Of a DNA stretch of 17,257 bases, positions 1-6,509 are shown piece after piece. This DNA is from Cyanobacteria bacterium UBA791 (GTDB taxonomy: Bacteria > Cyanobacteriota > Vampirovibrionia > Gastranaerophilales > Gastranaerophilaceae): NCBI GenBank assembly GCA_002297005.1, contig DBIX01000044.1:1-17257 (forward strand). Reading direction: 5' to 3'. The notes beneath the pieces were generated by a model. The model saw only the letters and a list, made by a program, of their open reading frames with translations. It had not been told where the DNA came from and ran no database searches. The stretch's first letter is position 1, and each line of letters opens with the position of its first letter. The translations under genes were made by a program, and so were the position numbers.

Positions 1-2
1 TT

Positions 3-68
3 TATTCGCTGAAGCCATCAAAAGATTTAAAAAACAAAATACTACAGTTGGATGAATTAAAAAAATAA
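3..68 (+). CDS. Possible 3' end of an upstream gene (partial)
   Basis: Only the last 21 codons would be in the window, in the frame ending with TAA at 66-68; the peptide is lysine- and leucine-rich and ends in DELKK. A second frame (2-55, ending in TGA) is also open, so the correct frame cannot be decided. Every other gene here ends in TAA or TAG, which mildly favours the 66-68 stop. No function can be assigned. Confidence 0.3.
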   Translation, partial: YSLKPSKDLKNKILQLDELKK

Positions 69-76
69 TTATAGTT

Positions 77-98
77 ATATCATTAATAATAATGATAT
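77..98. promoter_or_regulatory. AT-rich perfect inverted repeat in front of the GHL10 gene
   Basis: ATATCATT (77-84) and AATGATAT (91-98) form 8-bp perfect arms around a 6-nt loop and are followed by a short T run. It could be a weak terminator for the upstream gene. It could also be an operator, because a candidate promoter (TTGGAT at 48-53, 16-bp spacer, TATAGT at 70-75) would put the transcription start inside it. The sequence does not decide between these. Confidence 0.3.
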
Positions 99-134
99 TT
101 TAAATAATTTTTATGGGGAATGGAGAATCGTTTA

Positions 135-1970
135 ATGTTTAAAAGAACGAATTTATTAGTTATTGGTTTATTATTGATGCAATTATTTATACCGGCATTT
201 GCAAAAGCGGATAAATGCATCACACATTGTAATCCTTGGGAAGAATACCAACCTAAAAAACACGAGGTAATATTTTCACAAGAAATGTTTAAGGTTAACG
301 CAATTGACCCAAATACAGCAACAAACCCTAGCGGAAGTAGTTTTCCAGGGGTACGAGGGGCAAACCAACTAGTAATTTATACTCCAAAATTTGGTACTTC
401 AACAGATACAAATGAATACGGTGGCGAAGCAATTGTACAAGGTAATACAGTTGTTAGCTTGAGTGGTGCTGATTCTCTAATTCCTAAAGACGGTATCGTT
501 ATTAGTGGTCACGGTCGTGCTAAAAAATGGATGAACGAAAACCTTATGGTCGGGACAAAAGTTAGCATCGACAAATATAACAAAACTATTACTGCATATA
601 TAACTTCAGAAAGCTTTATTTATGATGCACAAGAAAAGATTAAAGAAGCAAATTCAATGATAAATTACTATGAAAGTAATTTATTAAACTATGATTCATC
701 TCTTCCAAAAGCTTATATTTCAAGAGCAAATTATTTCTTAAAACGTGCAAAATATAGCCCACGTAATGTTCAAAAATATTCAACATTATCAATTGAACAC
801 GCAAACGGTGCTATTGCAAGCTCTGTACCTTTTAAAGAAAGCGAATTAAAAGGGGTATGGATTAGACCAACAGCAACTTCTAGAACAGCAATTATTAATA
901 CTCTTAACGATATGCAAAAAACAGGTATTAATAACATTTTCCTAGAAACTTTTTATCATGGTAAAACAATTTACCCAAGTAATGTAATGAAAAGTTATGG
1001 TTTTACTCCACAATACGAATACTTTACAGGTTTTGACCCACTAAGAATATGGATACAAGAGGCTCATAAACGTAATATTAAAGTAAATATTTGGTTTGAA
1101 AGCTTTTACGTAGGAAATAAAAATCCAGCGGATTATCCTGATTCTGTTTTAGCTAAAAAGCCTGAATGGGCAAACGTAAACAGACGTAATGCGAACAAAC
1201 CTGGACTACATCCATCTTTATCTGAACATAACGGATATTTCTTAGATCCTGCAAATCCTGACGTCCAAGACTTTGCATTTGCATTGATAAAAGAAATTGT
1301 AATCAATTATAGACCTGATGGTATCAACCTTGATTATATTAGATACCCTCAATCAATTTCAGGCGGTTATGCCGGATATATTGATTCAAACTGGGGATAC
1401 ACAAAACATGCAAGAGAAGAATTTAAAGGATTATATGGTATTGACCCTTATGATATAACAGCAAAGGATTCTCGCTGGGATTTATGGTGCAAATATAGAC
1501 AAAATAAAATTGAACAAATGGTTCAAAAAGTAAGTTGTCTATGTCGTTCACATAAGGTTACTTTCACAGCTGTTGTATTCCCAAACCTAAAACAAGCAAC
1601 AGAAGTAAAACAACAAAACTGGGCAAAATGGGCACAAGCTGGCTTGGTTGATGGATTTACTCCTCTATTTTTAACTTGTGATCCAAAAACAATGAAACAA
1701 ATGGTTTACGAATTTAGAAAACATATTTGTAATACTAATACAAAACTTTATGCAGGCTTGTTCGTAACATTTATGGGAGGTGCAGAAGAAGACCTTATTA
1801 GACAAATTCACGAAACAAGAAAAGTAAATTTAGGTGGTGTAATCATATTTGACTATGCACACTTTGCGGAAAAATACAAAAAAATACTTCAATGTAGTGC
1901 TTTTGATGCAAGCCAATGCAAGGTTACAGTACCTAAAACAGTAAGTTCATACAAAACTAATAACAAATAG
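135..1970 (+). CDS. Exported family-10-like glycosidase (GHL10/DUF187) with an extra N-terminal domain
   Basis: 611 aa. Residues 1-25 (MFKRTNLLVIGLLLMQLFIP..) form a signal peptide: positive start, hydrophobic core, and cleavage near AFAKA. There is no lipobox. Residues about 45-165 form a domain with the NQLVIYTPKFGTST and ISGHG signatures that resemble the N-terminal part of bacterial phosphodiester glycosidases (NAGPA type). Residues about 165-232 are a helical linker. From residue 236 the GHL10 (PF02638) barrel begins: ELKGVW, then DPLRIWIQEAHKRNIKVNIWF and DGINLDYIRYP (395-405). The GHL10 family is related to clan GH-A glycosidases and is often envelope- or peptidoglycan-linked, but its substrate is generally unproven. 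An in-frame ATG at 120 lies 15 nt upstream. ATG 135 was chosen because GGAG (122-125) sits 9 nt before it and the signal peptide then starts normally. The zinc-ribbon gene follows 10 bp downstream, probably in the same transcript. Confidence 0.85.
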   Translation: MFKRTNLLVIGLLLMQLFIPAFAKADKCITHCNPWEEYQPKKHEVIFSQEMFKVNAIDPNTATNPSGSSFPGVRGANQLVIYTPKFGTSTDTNEYGGEAIVQGNTVVSLSGADSLIPKDGIVISGHGRAKKWMNENLMVGTKVSIDKYNKTITAYITSESFIYDAQEKIKEANSMINYYESNLLNYDSSLPKAYISRANYFLKRAKYSPRNVQKYSTLSIEHANGAIASSVPFKESELKGVWIRPTATSRTAIINTLNDMQKTGINNIFLETFYHGKTIYPSNVMKSYGFTPQYEYFTGFDPLRIWIQEAHKRNIKVNIWFESFYVGNKNPADYPDSVLAKKPEWANVNRRNANKPGLHPSLSEHNGYFLDPANPDVQDFAFALIKEIVINYRPDGINLDYIRYPQSISGGYAGYIDSNWGYTKHAREEFKGLYGIDPYDITAKDSRWDLWCKYRQNKIEQMVQKVSCLCRSHKVTFTAVVFPNLKQATEVKQQNWAKWAQAGLVDGFTPLFLTCDPKTMKQMVYEFRKHICNTNTKLYAGLFVTFMGGAEEDLIRQIHETRKVNLGGVIIFDYAHFAEKYKKILQCSAFDASQCKVTVPKTVSSYKTNNK

Positions 1971-1980
1971 GTGGTAAATT

Positions 1981-2184
1981 ATGTGTGAAGAAGAAAATAC
2001 AGAACAAAAAAGAGAAAAAAGACCTTTTTTAGGTATTACTTTTGAATGTTGTAATGTATATGCAAGAATTTATAAAAATAAAGACGGCACAGCATACGTA
2101 GGTCGATGCCCTCGTTGTATGCGACCAATCAGAGTTCCGATTGGTGAGGGCGGTACAGGACAAAGATTTTTTAGAGGTAGATAA
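1981..2184 (+). CDS. Small zinc-ribbon-like conserved protein
   Basis: 67 aa. A charged N-terminus of about 14 residues is followed by a compact domain containing FECCNVYARIY (adjacent cysteines) and RCPRCMRPIRV (CPxC), then a glycine-rich GEGGTGQRFFRG tail. The four cysteines could bind one zinc. I recall similar short CC..CPRC..GG.RFF proteins in several phyla, without known function. GGTGG precedes the ATG at a normal distance. It sits 10 bp after the glycosidase gene, and its stop is 1 bp before the peptidase ATG, so the three genes look co-transcribed. No nucleic-acid or enzyme role can be read from the sequence. Confidence 0.75.
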   Translation: MCEEENTEQKREKRPFLGITFECCNVYARIYKNKDGTAYVGRCPRCMRPIRVPIGEGGTGQRFFRGR

Positions 2185-2185
2185 T

Positions 2186-3337
2186 ATGGACAAACTTAGA
2201 AAAGAACACGAATTAATTGATATTTTTTACAATCTTACAAGCATTCCATCACCATCTCTACACGAAGAAAAAGTTGTAGATTGGGTTAGAGAATTTTGTA
2301 AAAAAGAAAATTTAAATTTTATGACTGATAGCTATAACAACGTAGTTATCAAATTACCAGCAACAGATTCTACAAAACCAATGATGGCATTGTCATCACA
2401 TATGGACGTAGTTGGAGATGATTCACCTGTTACACCAACTCTAGACGGAGATTTTATCCACGCAAATAATAGAACTCTTGGTGGTGATGACAAATTTGGC
2501 ATGTCTGCAGCGTTAAAATTATTAAAAGATACGAAAAATTCTGATATGAAACACGGCGGACTTGAAGTTGTATTCACACGTGACGAAGAAAATGGAATGA
2601 GCGGTATTCATAACTTTGATTTCAACAATCTTGAATCAAAATATGTAATAGTTTGTGATGCAGATGAATTCGGTGTTTTACAAGTTTCAGGTGCAAGTTA
2701 TTGCAACGGTCATGTCGAAATTAATTGCAAAGGTGGTCACTCAGGTATTGAAATTGCTGATAAAACAAAACCAAATGCAGCAAAATTGATTGCCGAATTA
2801 TGTAATGAAATTCCACAAGGTGTTTATTATGCAGATGAAACTGGCGTTGTAACATCAATCAACCTTGGCGGTATCAAAGCCGGCGACATTAAGGTTACAA
2901 ACGTGTTAAACCCACATGCAGAAGCTTCATACTCAATTCGTAGTGCTGATTTAGCAAAAGAAAATGAATTAATTGCCAAAGTTATGAAAATTGTTGAAGA
3001 ATTTAACAAAAAATATGATGGAATAGCGAAGGCTGATGCAGTATTTAAACAAAAAATGCCAGCTTTTGAAAAATCAAATGATACGTACATTCCAGAAGTT
3101 TTTGAAAAAGCAGCTAAAAAACTTGGCGTAAAATATGAAATAAATTCATTCCACGCAGGAGCTGAAACACATATTTATTGCCAACACAAAAACGCTAAAG
3201 GTGAAACATTCATCCCATTCTTGTTGGGACTTGCAGACCTTTATAATATGCATTCAGCTGATGAAAAAATTGATTACAAAAGCTTCTTGAAAGGCTATGA
3301 TTTACTAAAGGAATTTTTCTTCGAGTTCAACAAATAA
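2186..3337 (+). CDS. M20 family metallopeptidase (PepT-like)
   Basis: 383 aa, a normal length for a cytoplasmic M20 di-zinc aminopeptidase that trims di/tripeptides. The metal and catalytic residues are visible in order: H72 and D74 (SSHMD), bridging D101 (LGGDDK), general base E134 or E135 (TRDEENG), D158 or D160 (VCDADEFG), and H356 (YNMHSADE). A dimerisation insert lies between about 175 and 290. The frame is open further upstream to an ATG at 2141, but that would overlap the zinc-ribbon gene by 44 bp. ATG 2186 has AGAGG (2173-2177) in front and starts 1 bp after the previous stop. The last 33 bp overlap the 3' end of tmk on the other strand. Whether the enzyme is a tripeptidase, dipeptidase or acyl-peptide hydrolase cannot be told. 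Confidence 0.85.
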   Translation: MDKLRKEHELIDIFYNLTSIPSPSLHEEKVVDWVREFCKKENLNFMTDSYNNVVIKLPATDSTKPMMALSSHMDVVGDDSPVTPTLDGDFIHANNRTLGGDDKFGMSAALKLLKDTKNSDMKHGGLEVVFTRDEENGMSGIHNFDFNNLESKYVIVCDADEFGVLQVSGASYCNGHVEINCKGGHSGIEIADKTKPNAAKLIAELCNEIPQGVYYADETGVVTSINLGGIKAGDIKVTNVLNPHAEASYSIRSADLAKENELIAKVMKIVEEFNKKYDGIAKADAVFKQKMPAFEKSNDTYIPEVFEKAAKKLGVKYEINSFHAGAETHIYCQHKNAKGETFIPFLLGLADLYNMHSADEKIDYKSFLKGYDLLKEFFFEFNK

Positions 3338-3928
3338 ATCAACAACCTTAGAATGAATATTTTCAATTGAATCGACCGAGTTAATTACTTTAACTCGGTT
3401 TGGTTCTTTCTTAGCTATTTCTAAATAGCCATTACGAACTCTTTCAAAAAACTCTTTGCCAGCAGATTCCATTCTATCTTTTTCTTTTCCAACTCTTGCC
3501 ATAGATGTTTCTACATCAATATCAAAAACAAAAGTTAAATCAGGTTTTAAACCGCTAGTGGCAATGTTATTTAGCATGTTAATTCTATCAACATCAAGCT
3601 GTCTTCCATAACCTTGATATGCAACTGACGAATCAGTATGTCTATCAGAAATTACTATTTTACCAGCCTCAACGTTTTTCTTTACAATTACATCAACATT
3701 TTGAGCTCTGTCAGCTAAAAATAAAAAAGACTCACAAACAGGTGAAACTTCACCATCATAATTTAATAATAAAGCTCTAATCTTTTCCCCTAAACCTATG
3801 CAACCTGGTTCACGAGTAAGAATAACTTCATAGCCCTTCTTTTGCAAATAATCTACCAACAAATTAATTTGTGTAGTTTTTCCGCAACCGTCTTGCCCCT
3901 CAAATGTGATAAACATACCTTTTTTCAT
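3305..3928 (-). CDS. tmk: Thymidylate kinase
   Basis: 207 aa, full length. It phosphorylates dTMP to dTDP in the cytosol for DNA synthesis. Visible signatures are the P-loop FEGQDGCGKTTQ (9-20), LTREPG (38-42) with the dTMP-binding arginine, the DRHTDSSVAYQGYGR segment (95-109), and a lid with GKEKDRME (147-154). AGGAG lies 6 nt before the ATG. Only 22 bp separate the start from the T/A-rich end of the rplA terminator, and no convincing promoter fits there. The gene is therefore probably reached by read-through from the ribosomal operon. Its 3' end overlaps the peptidase gene by 33 bp on the other strand. Confidence 0.95.
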   Translation of the reverse strand: MKKGMFITFEGQDGCGKTTQINLLVDYLQKKGYEVILTREPGCIGLGEKIRALLLNYDGEVSPVCESFLFLADRAQNVDVIVKKNVEAGKIVISDRHTDSSVAYQGYGRQLDVDRINMLNNIATSGLKPDLTFVFDIDVETSMARVGKEKDRMESAGKEFFERVRNGYLEIAKKEPNRVKVINSVDSIENIHSKVVDLFVELEEKFL

Positions 3929-3950
3929 AACATACTCCTAAAATTAATAT

Positions 3951-3983
3951 AAAAAAAGACGGGAACGTTTGTTCCCGTCTTTT
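3951..3983 (-). terminator. Intrinsic terminator after rplA
   Basis: GACGGGAAC (3958-3966) and GTTCCCGTC (3971-3979) form a perfect 9-bp stem with a 4-nt loop. On the minus strand it is followed by seven T residues (A run at 3951-3957). The plus-strand T run (3980-3983) is shorter. It lies between rplA and tmk and should end most ribosomal-operon transcripts. Confidence 0.88.
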
Positions 3984-3995
3984 AGTTTGAAATTA

Positions 3996-4721
3996 TTAGC
4001 CAACAACTTCTCTAACTTCTGTAGCTAAGTTTTTAGCATCTAATTTGATACCAGGACCCATTGTTGTAGTCAAGTAAACTGACTTAACATAAGTACCTTT
4101 AGCTGAAGCAGGTTTAGCTCTTAAAATTGCATCTGCAAGAGTTGCAAAGTTTTTAACTAAATCTTCTTCAGAGAATTCAATTTTACCGATAGGGCAGTGA
4201 ATCATACCTTGTTTATCAGCTCTGAATTCAACTTTACCAGCTTTAGCATCTTTAACTGCTGCAGCTACGTCTAAAGTAACAGTACCTGTTTTTGGGTTTG
4301 GCATCAAGCCTTTAGGACCTAAAACACGACCTAATTTACCAAGCATACCCATACAATCAGGTGTAGCAATTAATGTATCGAATTCGAACCAACCACCTTC
4401 GATTTTTTCAATAATTTCTTCAGCACCTGCTGCATCAGCACCTGCGTTTAACGCTTCAGTTGCTTTAGCACCTTTTGCGATAACACAAACTCTAACTGTT
4501 TTACCAAGACCAGCTGGTAATACAGTTGTTGAACGTACTTGTTGGTCAGCGTGTTTAACTTCGATACCTAAACGCATGTGACATTCAACTGTTTCGTTAA
4601 ATTTAGAAACTTCACTTGAAATTTCTTTTAATTTTTTAATAGCTTCAACAGCAGAAGATGGTTGTTCAAACCCTTCTAGCATTTCAGCCATTTTCTTTTG
4701 TTTTTTTGTTAATTTTGCCAT
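3996..4721 (-). CDS. rplA: Ribosomal protein L1
   Basis: 241 aa, normal length. L1 binds helices 76-78 of 23S rRNA to form the mobile L1 stalk that escorts deacylated tRNA out of the E site, and in many bacteria it represses its own operon. Family signatures are VECHMRLGIEVKHADQQVR near the N-terminus, the central GMLGKLGRVLGPKGLMPNPK, and the C-terminal SAKGTYVKSVYLTTTMGPG. The ribosome-binding site AAAGGA precedes the ATG. It is the second gene after nusG-rplK and is followed by a strong terminator rather than by rplJ-rplL. The 59-bp gap before it holds an L1-binding-like hairpin (4738-4768). Confidence 0.97.
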   Translation of the reverse strand: MAKLTKKQKKMAEMLEGFEQPSSAVEAIKKLKEISSEVSKFNETVECHMRLGIEVKHADQQVRSTTVLPAGLGKTVRVCVIAKGAKATEALNAGADAAGAEEIIEKIEGGWFEFDTLIATPDCMGMLGKLGRVLGPKGLMPNPKTGTVTLDVAAAVKDAKAGKVEFRADKQGMIHCPIGKIEFSEEDLVKNFATLADAILRAKPASAKGTYVKSVYLTTTMGPGIKLDAKNLATEVREVVG

Positions 4722-4737
4722 TTTAAATTTTCCTTTC

Positions 4738-4768
4738 GTGGTATTAACGGACTAATAAGTCCTTCCAG
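4738..4768 (-). promoter_or_regulatory. L1-binding-like RNA element in the rplK-rplA gap
   Basis: Read on the minus strand, UGG (4767-4765) pairs with CCA (4741-4739). An internal loop has AA on one side and GUUAAUA on the other, and an upper stem GGACU/AGUCC has the loop UAUU. The pattern UGG-AA-GG...CC-(6 to 8 nt)-CCAC matches what I remember of the L1 site in 23S rRNA helix 76 (GUGGGAGG ... AAUACCAC). It sits just before the rplA ribosome-binding site, where bound L1 could block initiation. The structure is seen in the sequence; the function is inferred. Confidence 0.6.
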
Positions 4769-4780
4769 TCTTAAGTATAA

Positions 4781-5206
4781 CTATTCTTTAACAGTTACAC
4801 CCATAGCTCTACATGAGCCTTTAATCATCTCAACTGCTGCGTCCATTGTTGTTGCATTCAAATCGTTCATTTTAATTTTAGCGATTTCTTCCAATTGAGC
4901 TCTTGTGATTTCACCAACTTTTTCCTTGTTAGGAGTTGATGAACCTTTAGGAATATTTAATGCTTTTTTAATTAACACTGGAGCTGGTGGTGATTTGATG
5001 ATAAAAGAGAAACTTCTATCTTCATAAACATCAATAATAACAGGGATAATATAACCTGCTTGAGATTCAGTTTTAGCATTGAATTGCTTACAAAAATCCA
5101 TGATGTTAACACCGTGTTGACCTAATGCTGGACCAACTGGTGGTGATGGATTAGCTTTACCGGCTTGAATTTGAAGCTTAATTTTGCCTACTACTTTTTT
5201 TGCCAT
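4781..5206 (-). CDS. rplK: Ribosomal protein L11
   Basis: 141 aa, standard length. L11 binds the GTPase-associated centre of 23S rRNA and is needed for factor-dependent GTP hydrolysis and stringent signalling. Its N-terminal domain shows IKLQIQAGKANPSPPVGPALGQ.. with the proline-rich hinge, and the C-terminal rRNA-binding domain ends in GSCRAMGVTV. AAAGGA precedes the ATG. It lies between nusG and rplA; the 49-bp leader from nusG contains an L1-binding-like hairpin. Confidence 0.97.
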   Translation of the reverse strand: MAKKVVGKIKLQIQAGKANPSPPVGPALGQHGVNIMDFCKQFNAKTESQAGYIIPVIIDVYEDRSFSFIIKSPPAPVLIKKALNIPKGSSTPNKEKVGEITRAQLEEIAKIKMNDLNATTMDAAVEMIKGSCRAMGVTVKE

Positions 5207-5223
5207 TTTTATTTTTCCTTTCT

Positions 5224-5252
5224 GTGGTCAAACGGGGACTTTCCCCTTCCAC
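5224..5252 (-). promoter_or_regulatory. L1-binding-like RNA element in the nusG-rplK gap
   Basis: On the minus strand GUGG (5252-5249) pairs with CCAC (5227-5224). An asymmetric internal loop has AA opposite GUUUGA, and the upper stem GGGGA/UCCCC has the loop AAG. It begins only 3 nt after the nusG stop and ends before the rplK AAAGGA. The layout is the same as the element before rplA, with different bases in the upper stem but preserved pairing. This is the classical position of the L1 translational operator, in front of L11. Confidence 0.68.
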
Positions 5253-5255
5253 TCA

Positions 5256-5915
5256 TTATAATTTTTGAATTTGTTTGTATTCTAATTCAACTGGAGTTTC
5301 ACGTCCAAAGATTGAAACGTTAGCACGTAATTTTGCTTTATCTGGATAAACTTCTGTGATTTCACCAACGAATTCAGCAAATGGTCCAGAAATAATACGT
5401 ACTTGATCACCAGCTTTAACGTCAAGTTCAATTTTTTGGACTTGAGAATCTGTTCTGTGAATAATTCTTTTGATTTCACTTTCTTTAGCTGGGATAGGTT
5501 TTTTAGCTGAACCTACGAATTTTGTAACACCTGATGTGTGTCTTACTACATACCAGCTGTCTTCGTCCATAATCATTTCAACTAAAACATAACCTGGAAA
5601 TATTTTTTCATCTTTTTCTTGTTTCTTTCCACCTTTAACTTGAGTAACAGTTTTTTGTGGAACTTCAATTCTAAAGATTTTATCTGACATATTCATATAT
5701 TCGATACGTTTTTCAAGGTTAACTTTAACTTTGTTTTCGTAACCAGAATATGTGTGAACGATATACCAACGTTTTTTGTTATCTTTTTTAGCAGGTTTAT
5801 CGTTAGCAGTTTCAACTGGAGCAACTGGTGCTTCTTCAACAGGAGTTTCTGCTTCTGTGTCAACAGCATCAACTGTTTCTTCTACTAATTCTTCATTTAT
5901 ATTTTTATCTGTCAT
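5256..5915 (-). CDS. nusG: Transcription elongation/antitermination factor NusG
   Basis: 219 aa. Residues 1-45 are a low-complexity acidic extension rich in E, V, A and T, absent from the short E. coli form but common in cyanobacteria-related lineages. The NGN domain runs about 48-155: RWYIVHTYSGYENKV, then KIFPGYVLVEM and WYVVRHTSGVTKFVG. It binds the RNA polymerase clamp. The KOW domain runs about 165-219: AGDQVRIISGPFAEFVGEI.., the contact for ribosomal S10 or Rho. It is preceded by secE with a 12-bp gap and followed by rplK. Confidence 0.96.
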   Translation of the reverse strand: MTDKNINEELVEETVDAVDTEAETPVEEAPVAPVETANDKPAKKDNKKRWYIVHTYSGYENKVKVNLEKRIEYMNMSDKIFRIEVPQKTVTQVKGGKKQEKDEKIFPGYVLVEMIMDEDSWYVVRHTSGVTKFVGSAKKPIPAKESEIKRIIHRTDSQVQKIELDVKAGDQVRIISGPFAEFVGEITEVYPDKAKLRANVSIFGRETPVELEYKQIQKL

Positions 5916-5927
5916 AAATCCACCTAA

Positions 5928-6125
5928 TTATTTGATAGGTATTAAACCTAAAAGTCCTTTAAAAACTAAGTCAATAAGATAAACGCTAATTGTAAAAATA
6001 GCAACAATAGCAACTACAAACGCAGTTTCAGCGATAACCTGATTTTTCTCTGGCCAAATAATTTTGCTCCACTCAGATTTAACACCTTTAAAATAAGTAA
6101 CTATAGATTCAATTGTATTATTCAT
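5928..6125 (-). CDS. secE: Preprotein translocase subunit SecE
   Basis: 65 aa, the short one-helix form. SecE clamps SecY in the inner membrane. The amphipathic part is FKGVKSEWSKIIWPEKNQV, with the typical E-(x)3-I-x-WP. A single membrane helix follows at about residues 36-58 (ETAFVVAIVAIFTISVYLI..). The frame is open upstream to 6209, but that extension is the antisense reading of the tRNA gene. ATG 6125 was chosen because AAAGG lies at a good distance and it starts after the tRNA. Confidence 0.93.
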   Translation of the reverse strand: MNNTIESIVTYFKGVKSEWSKIIWPEKNQVIAETAFVVAIVAIFTISVYLIDLVFKGLLGLIPIK

Positions 6126-6151
6126 CTTAAAAACCTTTAAATTTAACGACT

Positions 6152-6224
6152 CGCGCCCTGAAGGACTCGAACCCTCGACATCCGGTTTTGGAGACCGACG
6201 TTCTACCAACTGAACTAAGGACGC
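6152..6224 (-). tRNA. trnW: tRNA-Trp (anticodon CCA)
   Basis: 73 nt, cloverleaf drawn by hand on the minus strand. The acceptor arms are GCGTCCT (6224-6218) and AGGGCGC (6159-6153) with one G-U pair, discriminator G at 6152, and no encoded CCA. The anticodon stem TCGGT/ACCGG holds the loop CTCCAAA, giving anticodon CCA at 6191-6189. The T arm contains GGTTCGAGTCC and the D arm AGTTCAGTTGGTAGAAC. It lies 19 bp after rpmG and 26 bp before secE, so it must be cut out of the operon transcript. Confidence 0.95.
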
Positions 6225-6243
6225 TCTTGTCGTATTCTAAAAA

Positions 6244-6411
6244 CTATTTTGTTTCTTTGTGTACTGTGTGTCTTTGACAACGAGAACAGTATTTTTTCAA
6301 TTCTAATCTTTCTTTAATATTTTTTTTGTTTTTAACTGTTGTGTAGTTTCTTTCTTTGCATTCTTCACAAGCTAGAACTACCATTTTGTCTACTCTGCCT
6401 TTGATGCCCAT
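6244..6411 (-). CDS. rpmG: Ribosomal protein L33
   Basis: 55 aa, a zinc-binding (C+) L33 of the large subunit near the E site. The two cysteine pairs are C15-x2-C18 (LACEECKERNY) and C42-x2-C45 (KYCSRCQRHTVHKETK), and the C-terminus is the classical one. AAGGA precedes the ATG at 6411. An internal ATG at residue 10 would remove the conserved basic start. It is the first gene of the rpmG - tRNA-Trp - secE - nusG - rplK - rplA operon. Confidence 0.96.
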   Translation of the reverse strand: MGIKGRVDKMVVLACEECKERNYTTVKNKKNIKERLELKKYCSRCQRHTVHKETK

Positions 6412-6444
6412 AATAATTTTCCTTATTTTTTCATATTAAAATAT

Positions 6445-6458
6445 ACCGCATATGCGGT
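6445..6458. promoter_or_regulatory. Perfect 14-bp palindrome at the predicted rpmG start of transcription
   Basis: ACCGCATATGCGGT is its own reverse complement. It begins about 10 bp downstream of the predicted -10 box and ends 33 bp before the rpmG ATG, so it covers the first transcribed bases. It stands out as GC-containing sequence in an AT-only surrounding. It may be an operator or a 5'-end RNA hairpin; no regulator can be named. Confidence 0.45.
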
Positions 6459-6467
6459 CACAATACT

Positions 6468-6495
6468 ATCATAAAATAAAAACAATAAAATGCAA
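6468..6495 (-). promoter_or_regulatory. Predicted sigma-70 promoter of the rpmG operon
   Basis: On the minus strand TTGCAT (6495-6490) is followed by a 16-bp spacer and TATGAT (6473-6468). No GC-rich terminator is seen between the upstream 128-aa gene and this promoter, so some read-through from that transcript is also possible. Confidence 0.55.
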
Positions 6496-6509
6496 ATATA
6501 TTGTAAATA

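Noticed and set aside
5776..5982. 68-aa open frame on the plus strand opposite nusG/secE
   Set aside because: It is the complement of the low-complexity NusG extension and has no ribosome-binding site or family likeness.
6126..6209. SecE N-terminal extension (MVERRSPKPDVEGSSPSGRE)
   Set aside because: This is the translation of the tRNA-Trp sequence, a well-known artefact; the real start at 6125 has its own ribosome-binding site.
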